Assembly: GCF_000372825.1 (NCBI RefSeq)
Contig: NZ_KB910516.1
Coordinates: 4,450,511 to 4,514,510, forward strand
Reading direction: 5' to 3'
Source of the DNA: Methylobacterium sp. 77
Lineage (GTDB): Bacteria > Pseudomonadota > Alphaproteobacteria > Rhizobiales > Beijerinckiaceae
Length of the DNA: 64,000 nt
The number at the start of each line of letters is the position of its first letter. Position 1 is the first letter of the stretch. The notes under the pieces were generated by a model. It worked only from the letters and a program-made list of their open reading frames with translations. It was not told the DNA's origin and ran no database searches. Made by a program: the position numbers and the translations under genes. Of this stretch, positions 37,673 to 45,532 are shown one piece after another.

Positions 37673-37695
37673 AAGGTTCATATCAAATGAACCTT
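37673..37695. promoter_or_regulatory. NsrR-type operator 2 (11-1-11 dyad)
   Basis: The halves AAGGTTCATAT and AAATGAACCTT flank one central base, with 10 of 11 symmetric matches. It has the same 23-bp geometry as operator 1, with centres 41 bp apart (about four helical turns). It ends two bases before the hmp ribosome site, so bound repressor would sit on the transcript start or leader. Confidence 0.7.
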
Positions 37696-37706
37696 TGGAG
37701 CGCGCT

Positions 37707-38948
37707 TTGTCCCAGCCCCTGACGCCCGCCACCATCGCCCTGATCAAGGCGACCGTTCCGGCCCTAGAGGCCCATGGACTGACCATCACGAAGCGCATGT
37801 ACGAGCGCCTGTTCCAGGACCCGGCGATGCGCGACCTGTTCAACCAGTCGCATCACGGCGAGACCGGTTCCCAGCCGAAGGCCCTCGCCCTCGCGGTTCT
37901 GGCCTATGCGCGCCACATCGACGATCTCGGTGCCCTGAGCGGAGCCGTGGAGCGGATCGCCCAGAAGCATGTCGCCCTTAACATCCTGCCCGAGCACTAT
38001 CCCTTCGTGGCCGACGCGCTCCTCGGTGCGATCCAGGACGTTCTCGGCGATGCGGCCACCGCGGAGATCTGCGCCGCATGGGGCGAGGCCTACTGGTTCC
38101 TGGCGCATATCCTCATCGGGCGCGAGGCCGCCATCGCCCGCGATCTCGCGCACAGGCCCGGCGGCTGGAATGGCTGGCGCGACTTCGTCGTCGAATCCGT
38201 AGCCGAGGAAAGCGAGACGATCCGGTCCTTCGTGCTGGTGCCGCGCGATGGCGACCAGGTCCTGCGTCACGAGCCGGGCCAGTATCTCGGCCTCCTCCTC
38301 GATCTGCCGGGGCGGGGCGTGCTCAAGCGCAACTACTCGATCTCCTGCGCGCCGAACGACCGGACCTACCGCATCACGGTCAAGCGCGAGGGCAGGGCGG
38401 GTGAGCCGGACGGGATCGTGTCCGGCTGGCTGCATGCCGAGGCCGTGCCGGGCACGGCCCTGCGCCTGGCGCCGCCCGCCGGCGACTTCTTCCTCGACCG
38501 TTCGACGACGGCGCCCGTCGTCCTCGTCAGTGGTGGTGTCGGCCTGACACCGATGCTGAGCATGCTGGAGACGCTGGTGGACACGGGTTCCGACCGGCCG
38601 GTCTGGTACGTGCACGGCTGCCTCAGCGGTCGTGTCCACGCGATGCGCGAGCATGTCCGGGGATTGGCGGCCCGAGCGCGGAACCTCACGGTCGGGACGT
38701 TCTATGCGCAACCGGAGGACGCTGACCGGCAGGGCGTCGACTACGATGCCGGCGGCCTCGTCACGGCGGAGTGGCTGGCGCGCGAGACCCCGCTCACCGA
38801 GGCCACCTATTACCTGTGCGGCCCCAAGCCGTTTCTCGCCTCCCTCGTCCACGGCCTCGCCCGGCACGGTGTTCCGGCTGACCGGGTGCGGTTCGAGTTC
38901 TTCGGCCCCGCCGATGAACTGGTGGAGGAGCCCCGTCAGGCGGCCTGA
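37707..38948 (+). CDS. hmp: Nitric oxide dioxygenase (flavohemoprotein)
   Basis: Hmp oxidises NO to nitrate with O2 and NAD(P)H in the cytoplasm. The globin domain fills residues 1-140, with the proximal His88 in IAQKHVAL and Tyr/Gln positions of the haem pocket. The FAD domain has LKRNYSISCAPN, and the NAD(P) domain has LVSGGVGLTPMLSMLETL and YYLCGPKPFL. At 413 residues it is of typical length. The start is a TTG at 37707 with GGAG six bases upstream; it gives the normal SQPLTPATIALIKA N-terminus. It is divergent from nsrR with two NsrR-type operators between them. Confidence 0.94.
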   Translation: MSQPLTPATIALIKATVPALEAHGLTITKRMYERLFQDPAMRDLFNQSHHGETGSQPKALALAVLAYARHIDDLGALSGAVERIAQKHVALNILPEHYPFVADALLGAIQDVLGDAATAEICAAWGEAYWFLAHILIGREAAIARDLAHRPGGWNGWRDFVVESVAEESETIRSFVLVPRDGDQVLRHEPGQYLGLLLDLPGRGVLKRNYSISCAPNDRTYRITVKREGRAGEPDGIVSGWLHAEAVPGTALRLAPPAGDFFLDRSTTAPVVLVSGGVGLTPMLSMLETLVDTGSDRPVWYVHGCLSGRVHAMREHVRGLAARARNLTVGTFYAQPEDADRQGVDYDAGGLVTAEWLARETPLTEATYYLCGPKPFLASLVHGLARHGVPADRVRFEFFGPADELVEEPRQAA

Positions 38949-38971
38949 CGGGGGCAGGCCACCGGACGGGA

Positions 38972-39645
38972 TCAGGGACCGGGCGTGGCTGCCCCGTCCC
39001 TGACGTCCTGAATTTTGCGAACCCATTGCCAGAACGGGTCGTCGCTCGCCGTCGCGAAGCTGTCCGGCGGTGCCGGCACGATCTGCGACACCGTCCTGGG
39101 ATGCTCACGCCGTAGGTCGTCGTCAGCCAATCGCGAAAGGGAGGGTTGTCGACCTCCATATCGTATTCCGGTTCGTCCTCCGGCTCCGCGTCGGGATCCG
39201 CGAGGCCGCTGCCCAACTCGTTGTGTCCGATGGCGAGGAGCCGCAGAAAATCTAGGGGCATCTCGCCGAGCACGCAGAGGCCGTCGCCTTCGGAACCGAG
39301 ATGGACGATGTGCTGACGTCCCCCGTCGTCGAGCCAGAAGGCCGCATAGGATCCGTCCGCTCCCGTCCTGGCGAAGGGGATCAGGCGCGCCGCGTAGTCC
39401 GGGCTCCCGAACCAGCCCTCGGCATAGGCCCGGGCCTCGTCCTCGCTCTCGACGCGGAACAGGACGACCGCGCCGCGATAGGGCGGCTCCAGGGGCTGGA
39501 GAGTCCCGAACCGGTCGCCCGGCACGCGCTGGCTTTCGTGCAGCAGGCCGCGCTCCTCGATCCAGTCGAACAGAGCCGCGATCTCCGCCGGCAGCGTGAA
39601 GGCGCCCGGCAGGCGCGCGCGCATTGCGTCAGTGAAGCGTCCCAT
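38972..39645 (-). pseudogene. SMI1/KNR4-like protein gene with an apparent one-base frameshift
   Basis: The first 183 codons (from the ATG at 39645) encode a soluble protein ending in DFLRLLAIGHNELG and FRDWLTTTYGVSIP, which resembles SMI1/KNR4-type immunity or regulatory proteins. As written the frame then enters Arg-rich nonsense and runs 155 bp antisense into hmp. Moving to the next frame at about 39097 restores 41 sensible codons (RTVSQIVPAPPDSF, then DDPFWQWVRKIQDV) and a stop at 38972, 23 bp clear of hmp. One missing G in the run at 39098-39100 explains this. It may be a true mutation or a sequencing error. The SMI1 assignment is tentative. Confidence 0.65.
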
Positions 39646-39705
39646 CCTCTCGATCCCTCCCTATCCCGCGATCCGGGTGTCGATCAGCCCTAGCCTGGAA
39701 CACGT

Positions 39706-39721
39706 ATAAAGACATCTTTAT
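39706..39721. promoter_or_regulatory. SahR-like operator upstream of ahcY
   Basis: ATAAAGACATCTTTAT is a 7-2-7 palindrome just upstream of the ahcY promoter. It resembles the AAAGATATCTTT-type operators reported for SahR, the ArsR-family repressor that responds to S-adenosylhomocysteine and controls methionine-cycle genes. The assignment is by resemblance; no sahR gene is in the window. Confidence 0.6.
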
Positions 39722-39728
39722 GTCTTGA

Positions 39729-39757
39729 TTGCTTCCCGCGGCGGCCCCTGCTATAGC
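39729..39757 (+). promoter_or_regulatory. Candidate housekeeping promoter of ahcY
   Basis: TTGCTT (39729-39734) and TATAGC (39752-39757) are separated by 17 bp, a fair match to alphaproteobacterial RpoD promoters. The predicted start would be about 33 bp upstream of the ahcY ATG. The palindrome at 39706-39721 lies seven bases before the -35 element. Confidence 0.5.
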
Positions 39758-39796
39758 CCTCGACCATCACGAAGCGAGAGACGGAGCAGCGACGCC

Positions 39797-41197
39797 ATGG
39801 CCCATGATTACATCGTCAAGGACATCGGTCTGGCCGATTACGGCCGCAAGGAAATTTCCATCGCCGAGACCGAGATGCCGGGCCTGATGGCGACGCGCGA
39901 GGAATACGGTCCGTCGCAGCCGCTCAAAGGCGCGAAGATCGCCGGCTCACTGCACATGACGATCCAGACGGCGGTGCTGATCGAGACGCTGAAGGCGCTC
40001 GGTGCCGACATCCGCTGGGTTTCGTGCAACATCTACTCGACCCAGGACCACGCCGCCGCCGCCATCGCCGCCGCCGGCATCCCGGTCTTCGCCATCAAGG
40101 GCGAGACCCTGACCGAGTATTGGGACTACACCTCGAAGCTGTTCGACTGGCATGACGGCTCGATGCCGAACATGATCCTCGACGATGGCGGCGACGCCAC
40201 CATGTTCGTCCATCTCGGCCTGCGCGCCGAGAACGGCGACACCGCGTTCCTCGACAAGCCCGAGTCGGAAGAGGAAGAGATCTTCTTCGCGCTCCTGAAG
40301 AAGAAGCTCGCCGAGAAGCCGAAGGGCTGGTTCGCCGGTCTGGCCGATTCGATCAAGGGCGTCTCGGAAGAGACCACCACGGGCGTGCACCGGCTCTACA
40401 ACCTCGCCAAGGAGGGCAAGCTGCTCTTCCCGGCGATCAACGTGAACGACGCCGTCACCAAGTCGAAGTTCGATAACCTCTACGGCTGCCGTGAATCCCT
40501 GGTGGACGGCATCCGCCGCGGCACCGACGTGATGATGGCCGGCAAGGTGGCCATGGTCGCCGGCTTCGGCGATGTCGGCAAGGGCTCGGCCTCGTCGCTC
40601 CGCCACGCCGGCTGTCGCGTGCTGGTCTCGGAAGTCGATCCGATCTGCGCTCTTCAGGCCGCCATGGAAGGCTATGAGGTCGTGACGATGGAAGACGCGG
40701 CCCCCCGCGCCGACATCTTCGTCACAGCCACCGGCAACAAGGACATCATCACCCTCGACCACATGCGGGCGATGAAGGACCGGGCGATCGTCTGCAACAT
40801 CGGCCATTTCGACAACGAGATTCAGGTCGCCGGCCTGAAGAACATGCAATGGTCGAACATCAAGCCGCAGGTGGACGAGATCACCTTCCCCGACGGCCAC
40901 CGCATCATCCTCCTGTCGGAGGGTCGCCTGGTGAACCTCGGCAACGCCACCGGCCACCCGTCCTTCGTGATGTCGGCCTCGTTCACCAACCAGACGCTGG
41001 CCCAGATCGAGCTCTGGACCAACCCGGGCAAGTACGAGAAGCAGGTCTACACCCTGCCGAAGGCCCTCGACGAGAAGGTCGCGATGCTCCACCTCGAGAA
41101 AATCGGCGTGAAGCTGTCGAAGCTCAGCCCCGAGCAGGCCGCTTATATCGGCGTCGGCGAGACCGGACCGTTCAAGCCCGACCATTACCGCTACTGA
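39797..41197 (+). CDS. ahcY: Adenosylhomocysteinase
   Basis: AhcY splits S-adenosylhomocysteine to adenosine and homocysteine, relieving inhibition of SAM-dependent methyltransferases. The 466-residue enzyme has the NAD-binding motif [20 protein letters not shown], the substrate region [39 protein letters not shown] and the C-terminal KPDHYRY signature. The ATG at 39797 gives the family N-terminus ([20 protein letters not shown]). A strong terminator follows. It sits upstream of divL, an order frequent in this bacterial group. Confidence 0.97.
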   Translation: MAHDYIVKDIGLADYGRKEISIAETEMPGLMATREEYGPSQPLKGAKIAGSLHMTIQTAVLIETLKALGADIRWVSCNIYSTQDHAAAAIAAAGIPVFAIKGETLTEYWDYTSKLFDWHDGSMPNMILDDGGDATMFVHLGLRAENGDTAFLDKPESEEEEIFFALLKKKLAEKPKGWFAGLADSIKGVSEETTTGVHRLYNLAKEGKLLFPAINVNDAVTKSKFDNLYGCRESLVDGIRRGTDVMMAGKVAMVAGFGDVGKGSASSLRHAGCRVLVSEVDPICALQAAMEGYEVVTMEDAAPRADIFVTATGNKDIITLDHMRAMKDRAIVCNIGHFDNEIQVAGLKNMQWSNIKPQVDEITFPDGHRIILLSEGRLVNLGNATGHPSFVMSASFTNQTLAQIELWTNPGKYEKQVYTLPKALDEKVAMLHLEKIGVKLSKLSPEQAAYIGVGETGPFKPDHYRY

Positions 41198-41520
41198 GGA
41201 TACCGGCGAGGAGGCATCGCCTCTTCGCCCCGATCTGGAAAAGCCCGGCCTCGCGCCGGGCTTTTTTCGTGTCGAAGGTCGGTCCCGTCGAAAAATCCGT
41301 GGCGCCCCGGCGGCACAAGTGTGTCCTTTCTGCGCCGATGAGCATGCAACCGGTCGGCGGAATGGTGAAGTTAAGCTTAACCCTCTTCCGGCAGGATTCC
41401 GGCTCGCGCTAGTGTGGGGTGATTCCTCATGTGGAGGTAACCCCGCACCCGCCTTTCGAGGCGACGCGCGGGTTGGGCGCAATCGCGCCTCAGCGACGAT
41501 TCGTGGAGGCGGTACGGGTC
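41198..41520. other. Intergenic region between ahcY and divL
   Basis: The left part holds the ahcY terminator. The right part should hold the divL promoter: it contains a perfect 12-bp palindrome GTTAAGCTTAAC (41370-41381) and two GATTC sites (41395-41399, 41421-41425) of the GANTC type methylated by CcrM in alphaproteobacteria. A GTG at 41419 extends the divL frame and would make the last 100 bp coding. Confidence 0.5.
41241..41267 (+). terminator. Intrinsic terminator of ahcY
   Basis: AAGCCCGGC (41241-41249) pairs with GCCGGGCTT (41255-41263) around a five-base loop and is followed by a T run. It lies 44 bp after the ahcY stop. Confidence 0.9.
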
Positions 41521-44100
41521 ATGAGGGTCGATGAAACGGCGCGCCTTTGCAGGCGTGTCGGCGCTTCCGTCGTCTCTGTCGTGGTCGGTCTCGCGGCAAG
41601 CGTGACGATGGCGAGCGAGACCATGGCGGCCTCCGCGGACGGGGCGGCGACGCCTTTGCCGATAGCGGCGACGCTCGGTGCCGGCTATGCCGGCGACCAA
41701 TCCTCGTGGGTGATCGGCCTGCCGCCGCACATGCACAACGCCACCGGCCTCGCGGTCCTCATCGGCCTCACCGTCTTCGCGACGATCCTGTCGCTGCTGC
41801 ATCTACGCGAGCGGGGACGATGGACGCGGCGCGAGCGCGAACTCATCGCCGACCTCGACATCCTGCGCGGTTCCGAGGATCGGGCCGAGATGCTGCTCAG
41901 CTCCGAGCGGCAGGTCATCGTCACGTGGTCCGGGCGGGGCGAGCCGGTCATCGAGGGCGACCTGACCCTCGCCTTCGACGGCAACCGCACGAAGCCCGGT
42001 CCCGCCGGGCTCATCCTCGCCTTCGGCACCTGGCTGCTGCCGGCGGATGCCGGCGCGATCGAGGCGGCCCTGGAGGCGCTGCGCGAGCGCGGCGCCGGCT
42101 TCCGCATGACGGTGCGGGCGCAATCGGGTCGGATCGTCGACGCTCACGGGCAAGCCCTGGCCGGACGGGCCCTGCTGCGCCTGCGTGAGACCACCGAGGA
42201 ACATCGCGAACTCGCCGAATTGCGTCAGACCCTCGATGAGGCCAAGCGCGGGCTGTCCGCCCTCGCGAGCCTGCTCGACGCCATTCCTCAGCCGGTCTGG
42301 CGCCGCAACCGCGATGGCGGCCTCGCCTGGGTCAACACCGCCTACGTCGCCGCCGTGGAAGCCGGCAGCCGGGAGAGGGCCGTCGCCGAAGGGATCGAAC
42401 TCCTCGACCGTCAGGCGCGCGACCTCATCGCCCGCGGCGACCGGGACCGGTCCGCTTCCGGGGGCAGGGCCGCTCAACGCCTCTCGGCGGTGGTGGCCGG
42501 TGGACGGCGCATCCTCGACGTCACCGAGACCGCGATCGATTCCGGCCGCGTCGGTATCGCCGTGGACGTCTCCGAGCTGGAGAGCGTGCGCGCCGACCTT
42601 CAGCGCCAGATGGACGCCAACGTCCGTACCCTCGACCAGCTTCCCACCGCGGTGGCGATGTTCGACGCGCGCCAGCGGCTGATCTTCCACAACGCCGCCT
42701 ATCGCCAGCTCTGGAGCCTCGATCAGGCCTTCCTCGATTCAGGCCCCCTCGACGGCGAGATTCTCGACCATCTGCGCGCCGCCCGGAAACTTCCCGAACA
42801 GGCCGACTTCAAGGCCTGGAAGGCCGACGTGCTCGCCGCCTACCGTGCCGTCGAGGCCAGCGAGACATGGTGGCATCCGCCGGATGGACGCTCGCTCCGC
42901 GTCGTCGCCGATCCCAACCCGCAGGGCGGTCTGACCTACCTGTTCGACGACGTCTCCGAGAACGTGAAGCTCGAATCCCGCTACAACGCGTTGATGCGGG
43001 TGCAGGCCGAGACCCTGGACACCCTCAAGGAGCCGGTGGCGGTGTTCGGCGCCGATGGCCGCCTGACCTTCGCCAACCGCGCCTTCGCCACCCTGTGGCG
43101 CCTGGAGGATGCGACCCTCAGCGAGCGTCCCCGCGTCGATACGGTGATCGAGGCCTGCCGCAGGCTCTCGCCCGACGAGGAGCCCTGGCTCGATATCCGC
43201 GGCGCCATCACCGGGCTCGAAAGTCGCGCCGGCCTGACCTGCCGCCTGGAGATCGTGGACGGGACGGTGCTCGATTGCGCGGCCCAGCCCCTGCCGGAAG
43301 GGGCGACGCTGCTCACCCTCATCGATGTCACCGCCAGCGTGAACGTGGAGCGGGCGCTGACCGACAAGAACGATGCGCTGGAGCGCGCCTCGCAGCTGCG
43401 CGACACCTTCGTCCACCACGTTTCCTACGAGCTGCGTTCGCCGCTCACCAACATCATCGGCTTCACCCAGCTCCTCGGCGACGAGACCGTGGGAGCGCTC
43501 AACGACCGCCAGCGCGAATATTCCGACCACATCATGCGCTCGTCGGGGGCGCTGCTCGTGATGATCAACGACATTCTCGATCTCGCCTCGATCGATGCCG
43601 GCTCACTCGAACTCGCCCGCGAAGTCATCGACGTGAGGGCCACGGTGGAGGCGGCCGCGCGTGGCCTCGAGGATCGCCTGGCCGAATCCGCCATCGGACT
43701 CGACCTCGACATGCCCGCCGACATCGGCAATTTCGTCGCCGACGGAAAACGCGTCCGCCAGATCCTGTTCAACCTGCTCTCCAACGCCGTCGGTTTTTCC
43801 TCTCCCGGCCAGAGGGTTCGCGTCACGGCCCGGCGGACGGATGCGGAACTGACCCTCACCGTGCGCGACGAGGGTCGCGGGATGCCGGAGGACGTCGCCG
43901 CGCGGGTGTTCGACCGCTTCGAGAGCCATACCCTCGGCACCCGCCACCGTGGCGTCGGCCTCGGCCTCTCCATCGTGCGCTCCTTCGTGGAACTCCATGG
44001 GGGCCGGGTCGAACTCGCGTCACGGCCGGGCGGTGGGACCTGCGTGACCTGCACCTTTCCCGTGAACAATCCCGAGCCGAAGCGCGCGGCGGCGGAATAG
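41521..44100 (+). CDS. divL: DivL-like PAS-domain pseudo-histidine kinase
   Basis: DivL is the membrane-anchored cell-cycle regulator that activates CckA and answers to DivK in alphaproteobacteria. After an N-terminal hydrophobic region (two helices within the first 90 residues) there are three PAS-like domains (around LLDAIPQPVWRRN, LDQLPTAVAMFDA and LKEPVAVFGADG). A dimerisation helix then carries HHVSYELRSPLTNI, in which Tyr636 replaces the phospho-acceptor His, the hallmark of DivL. The HATPase domain is intact (NLLSNAVGF, DEGRGM, GVGLGLSI). The ATG at 41521 gives 859 residues. The following tsaE-amgK, murU, addB and addA order supports the call. Confidence 0.93.
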   Translation: MRVDETARLCRRVGASVVSVVVGLAASVTMASETMAASADGAATPLPIAATLGAGYAGDQSSWVIGLPPHMHNATGLAVLIGLTVFATILSLLHLRERGRWTRRERELIADLDILRGSEDRAEMLLSSERQVIVTWSGRGEPVIEGDLTLAFDGNRTKPGPAGLILAFGTWLLPADAGAIEAALEALRERGAGFRMTVRAQSGRIVDAHGQALAGRALLRLRETTEEHRELAELRQTLDEAKRGLSALASLLDAIPQPVWRRNRDGGLAWVNTAYVAAVEAGSRERAVAEGIELLDRQARDLIARGDRDRSASGGRAAQRLSAVVAGGRRILDVTETAIDSGRVGIAVDVSELESVRADLQRQMDANVRTLDQLPTAVAMFDARQRLIFHNAAYRQLWSLDQAFLDSGPLDGEILDHLRAARKLPEQADFKAWKADVLAAYRAVEASETWWHPPDGRSLRVVADPNPQGGLTYLFDDVSENVKLESRYNALMRVQAETLDTLKEPVAVFGADGRLTFANRAFATLWRLEDATLSERPRVDTVIEACRRLSPDEEPWLDIRGAITGLESRAGLTCRLEIVDGTVLDCAAQPLPEGATLLTLIDVTASVNVERALTDKNDALERASQLRDTFVHHVSYELRSPLTNIIGFTQLLGDETVGALNDRQREYSDHIMRSSGALLVMINDILDLASIDAGSLELAREVIDVRATVEAAARGLEDRLAESAIGLDLDMPADIGNFVADGKRVRQILFNLLSNAVGFSSPGQRVRVTARRTDAELTLTVRDEGRGMPEDVAARVFDRFESHTLGTRHRGVGLGLSIVRSFVELHGGRVELASRPGGGTCVTCTFPVNNPEPKRAAAE

Positions 44101-44131
44101 GGGCGAGGGGGAACCGGCGAGTGATGCCGGA

Positions 44132-45328
44132 TCAGAGAACGAAGTCGGAGGCGTGCAATTCCGCTATGACGTCTCGCAGCACGATCTGAAAATCCGCTTT
44201 GCCGTCTCCGGTCACATCGCCTTCCACGACGGTCGAACCCCCCACCAGAACGGTGCGGAGTTCGCCCGCATGGTGCGTGAAAGGGCGCGATCCGATGAAG
44301 CCGAAAGCCTCGTCCTGGATCGCACCGTTCGCCGCCTGGATCGGAGACAGATCGATCAGGTCGTGACCGGACGTGAAATCGGTGATCTGATCGCGGCGCT
44401 CGAGACCGACGACGCTGTCGTCGACGCTCTTGTAGACGAAACGGTCGGCTCCTTCGCCGCCGGTGAGGATATCCCGGCCCAGTCCGCCGACGAGGACATC
44501 GTCGCCGCCATTGCCCTTGATCGTATTGGCGGCCGAATTCCCCTTGATCAGATTGGCGAGTGAGTTGCCGCTGGCGTCGACCGCATCGCGTCCGATCAAG
44601 GTCAGCTTCTCGATGAACTGGCCCGCGAGGGAAAACGAGACGTAGGATTTGACCAGATCGGTTCCCTGATCCTTCAACTCGATGACGCTGTCGCGCCGAT
44701 TGTCGACGACGTACGTATCGCTCCCGGCGCCACCGACGAGCCTGTCGGCACCCGACCAGCCGTTGATGTAGTCCTTGAAAATCGAGCCGTTGATCAGATC
44801 GTCGCCGACAAAGATCTCCGTGTTCACAAGCAACGGATCTTCCGAGAAATAGGGGCCCATATCCGTCTGATCGAGATCCAGTGAAATGCTGAAGGCCCAT
44901 TCACCGCCCGTATGGCGGGAGATGGACATGGCAGTTCCGAATGACGGATACATGGTTCCGGGATAGAAAAACTCGAATCCATTGATGGATGCCGAATCGC
45001 CATCACTGAACCGGACGGAGTAGCCATCGAACGTGCGACGTGTGACGGCGACGGCCTCGTCGAAACGGTCGAAGATATCGAGCGTCCTGCTGTCTAGATC
45101 GGTGTACGCATTGAAGGCGACCATTCCGATCCCCAAGGCTATTGCATGTGCAGGGGTGGACTCACTCCCGGAGTCGGCGACGATAGCGCCCAGTCGAATT
45201 GATGACCAGTAGAGAGAATTGGTTATTTGTATATCTGAAGGTTCGCGTGAAAGTTGTTGCGCGAGTATTGCCTCGGGCGCCGGGCGTGAGGCCCGATCGT
45301 TGAATTCCACGAGACGAGCGCAGTCCAT
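44132..45328 (-). CDS. RTX-type calcium-binding repeat protein
   Basis: The 398-residue protein ends with hemolysin-type nonapeptide repeats (NSAANTIKGNGGDDVLVGGLGRDILTGGEGADRF) and a serralysin-like C-terminal block (DFTSGHDLIDLSPIQA), the usual signal for type I secretion and calcium-driven folding outside the cell. The first 200 residues (SDGDSASINGFEFFYPGTMYPSFG) are not recognised and carry no protease zinc motif. Base composition drops in and upstream of the gene, and it lies on the opposite strand inside the divL-tsaE interval, which suggests insertion. No type I secretion genes are in the window. Confidence 0.85.
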   Translation of the reverse strand: MDCARLVEFNDRASRPAPEAILAQQLSREPSDIQITNSLYWSSIRLGAIVADSGSESTPAHAIALGIGMVAFNAYTDLDSRTLDIFDRFDEAVAVTRRTFDGYSVRFSDGDSASINGFEFFYPGTMYPSFGTAMSISRHTGGEWAFSISLDLDQTDMGPYFSEDPLLVNTEIFVGDDLINGSIFKDYINGWSGADRLVGGAGSDTYVVDNRRDSVIELKDQGTDLVKSYVSFSLAGQFIEKLTLIGRDAVDASGNSLANLIKGNSAANTIKGNGGDDVLVGGLGRDILTGGEGADRFVYKSVDDSVVGLERRDQITDFTSGHDLIDLSPIQAANGAIQDEAFGFIGSRPFTHHAGELRTVLVGGSTVVEGDVTGDGKADFQIVLRDVIAELHASDFVL

Positions 45329-45532
45329 GGCGTTCGTGGTCTCCGGGCGTACAGAAGTCGCCGGCCTCGCTTTCCGGCGACCGGGAGACAGGATCGGTGG
45401 GCCGGATTCTCTCCGCTACTTTTCTTCCCCGCTGGGAGTTGGGTTAAGAAGGCTCGGGTTAGGATTGCCGGGCTATGAGGGCATAATACGCATCTCCTGG
45501 CGAAACGGCGGTCGATGTGAAAGGCGGAGATT

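Noticed and set aside
38794..38971. C-terminal continuation of the SMI1-like frame into hmp
   Set aside because: The Arg-rich sequence has no coding character and overlaps hmp antisense; a one-base frameshift explains it better.
39646..39796. SAH or SAM riboswitch in the ahcY leader
   Set aside because: The predicted leader is only about 33 bases and contains no recognisable conserved riboswitch core; a protein operator fits better.
41371..41380. CtrA-binding site upstream of divL
   Set aside because: The two TTAA half-sites are separated by two bases, not the seven of the CtrA consensus.
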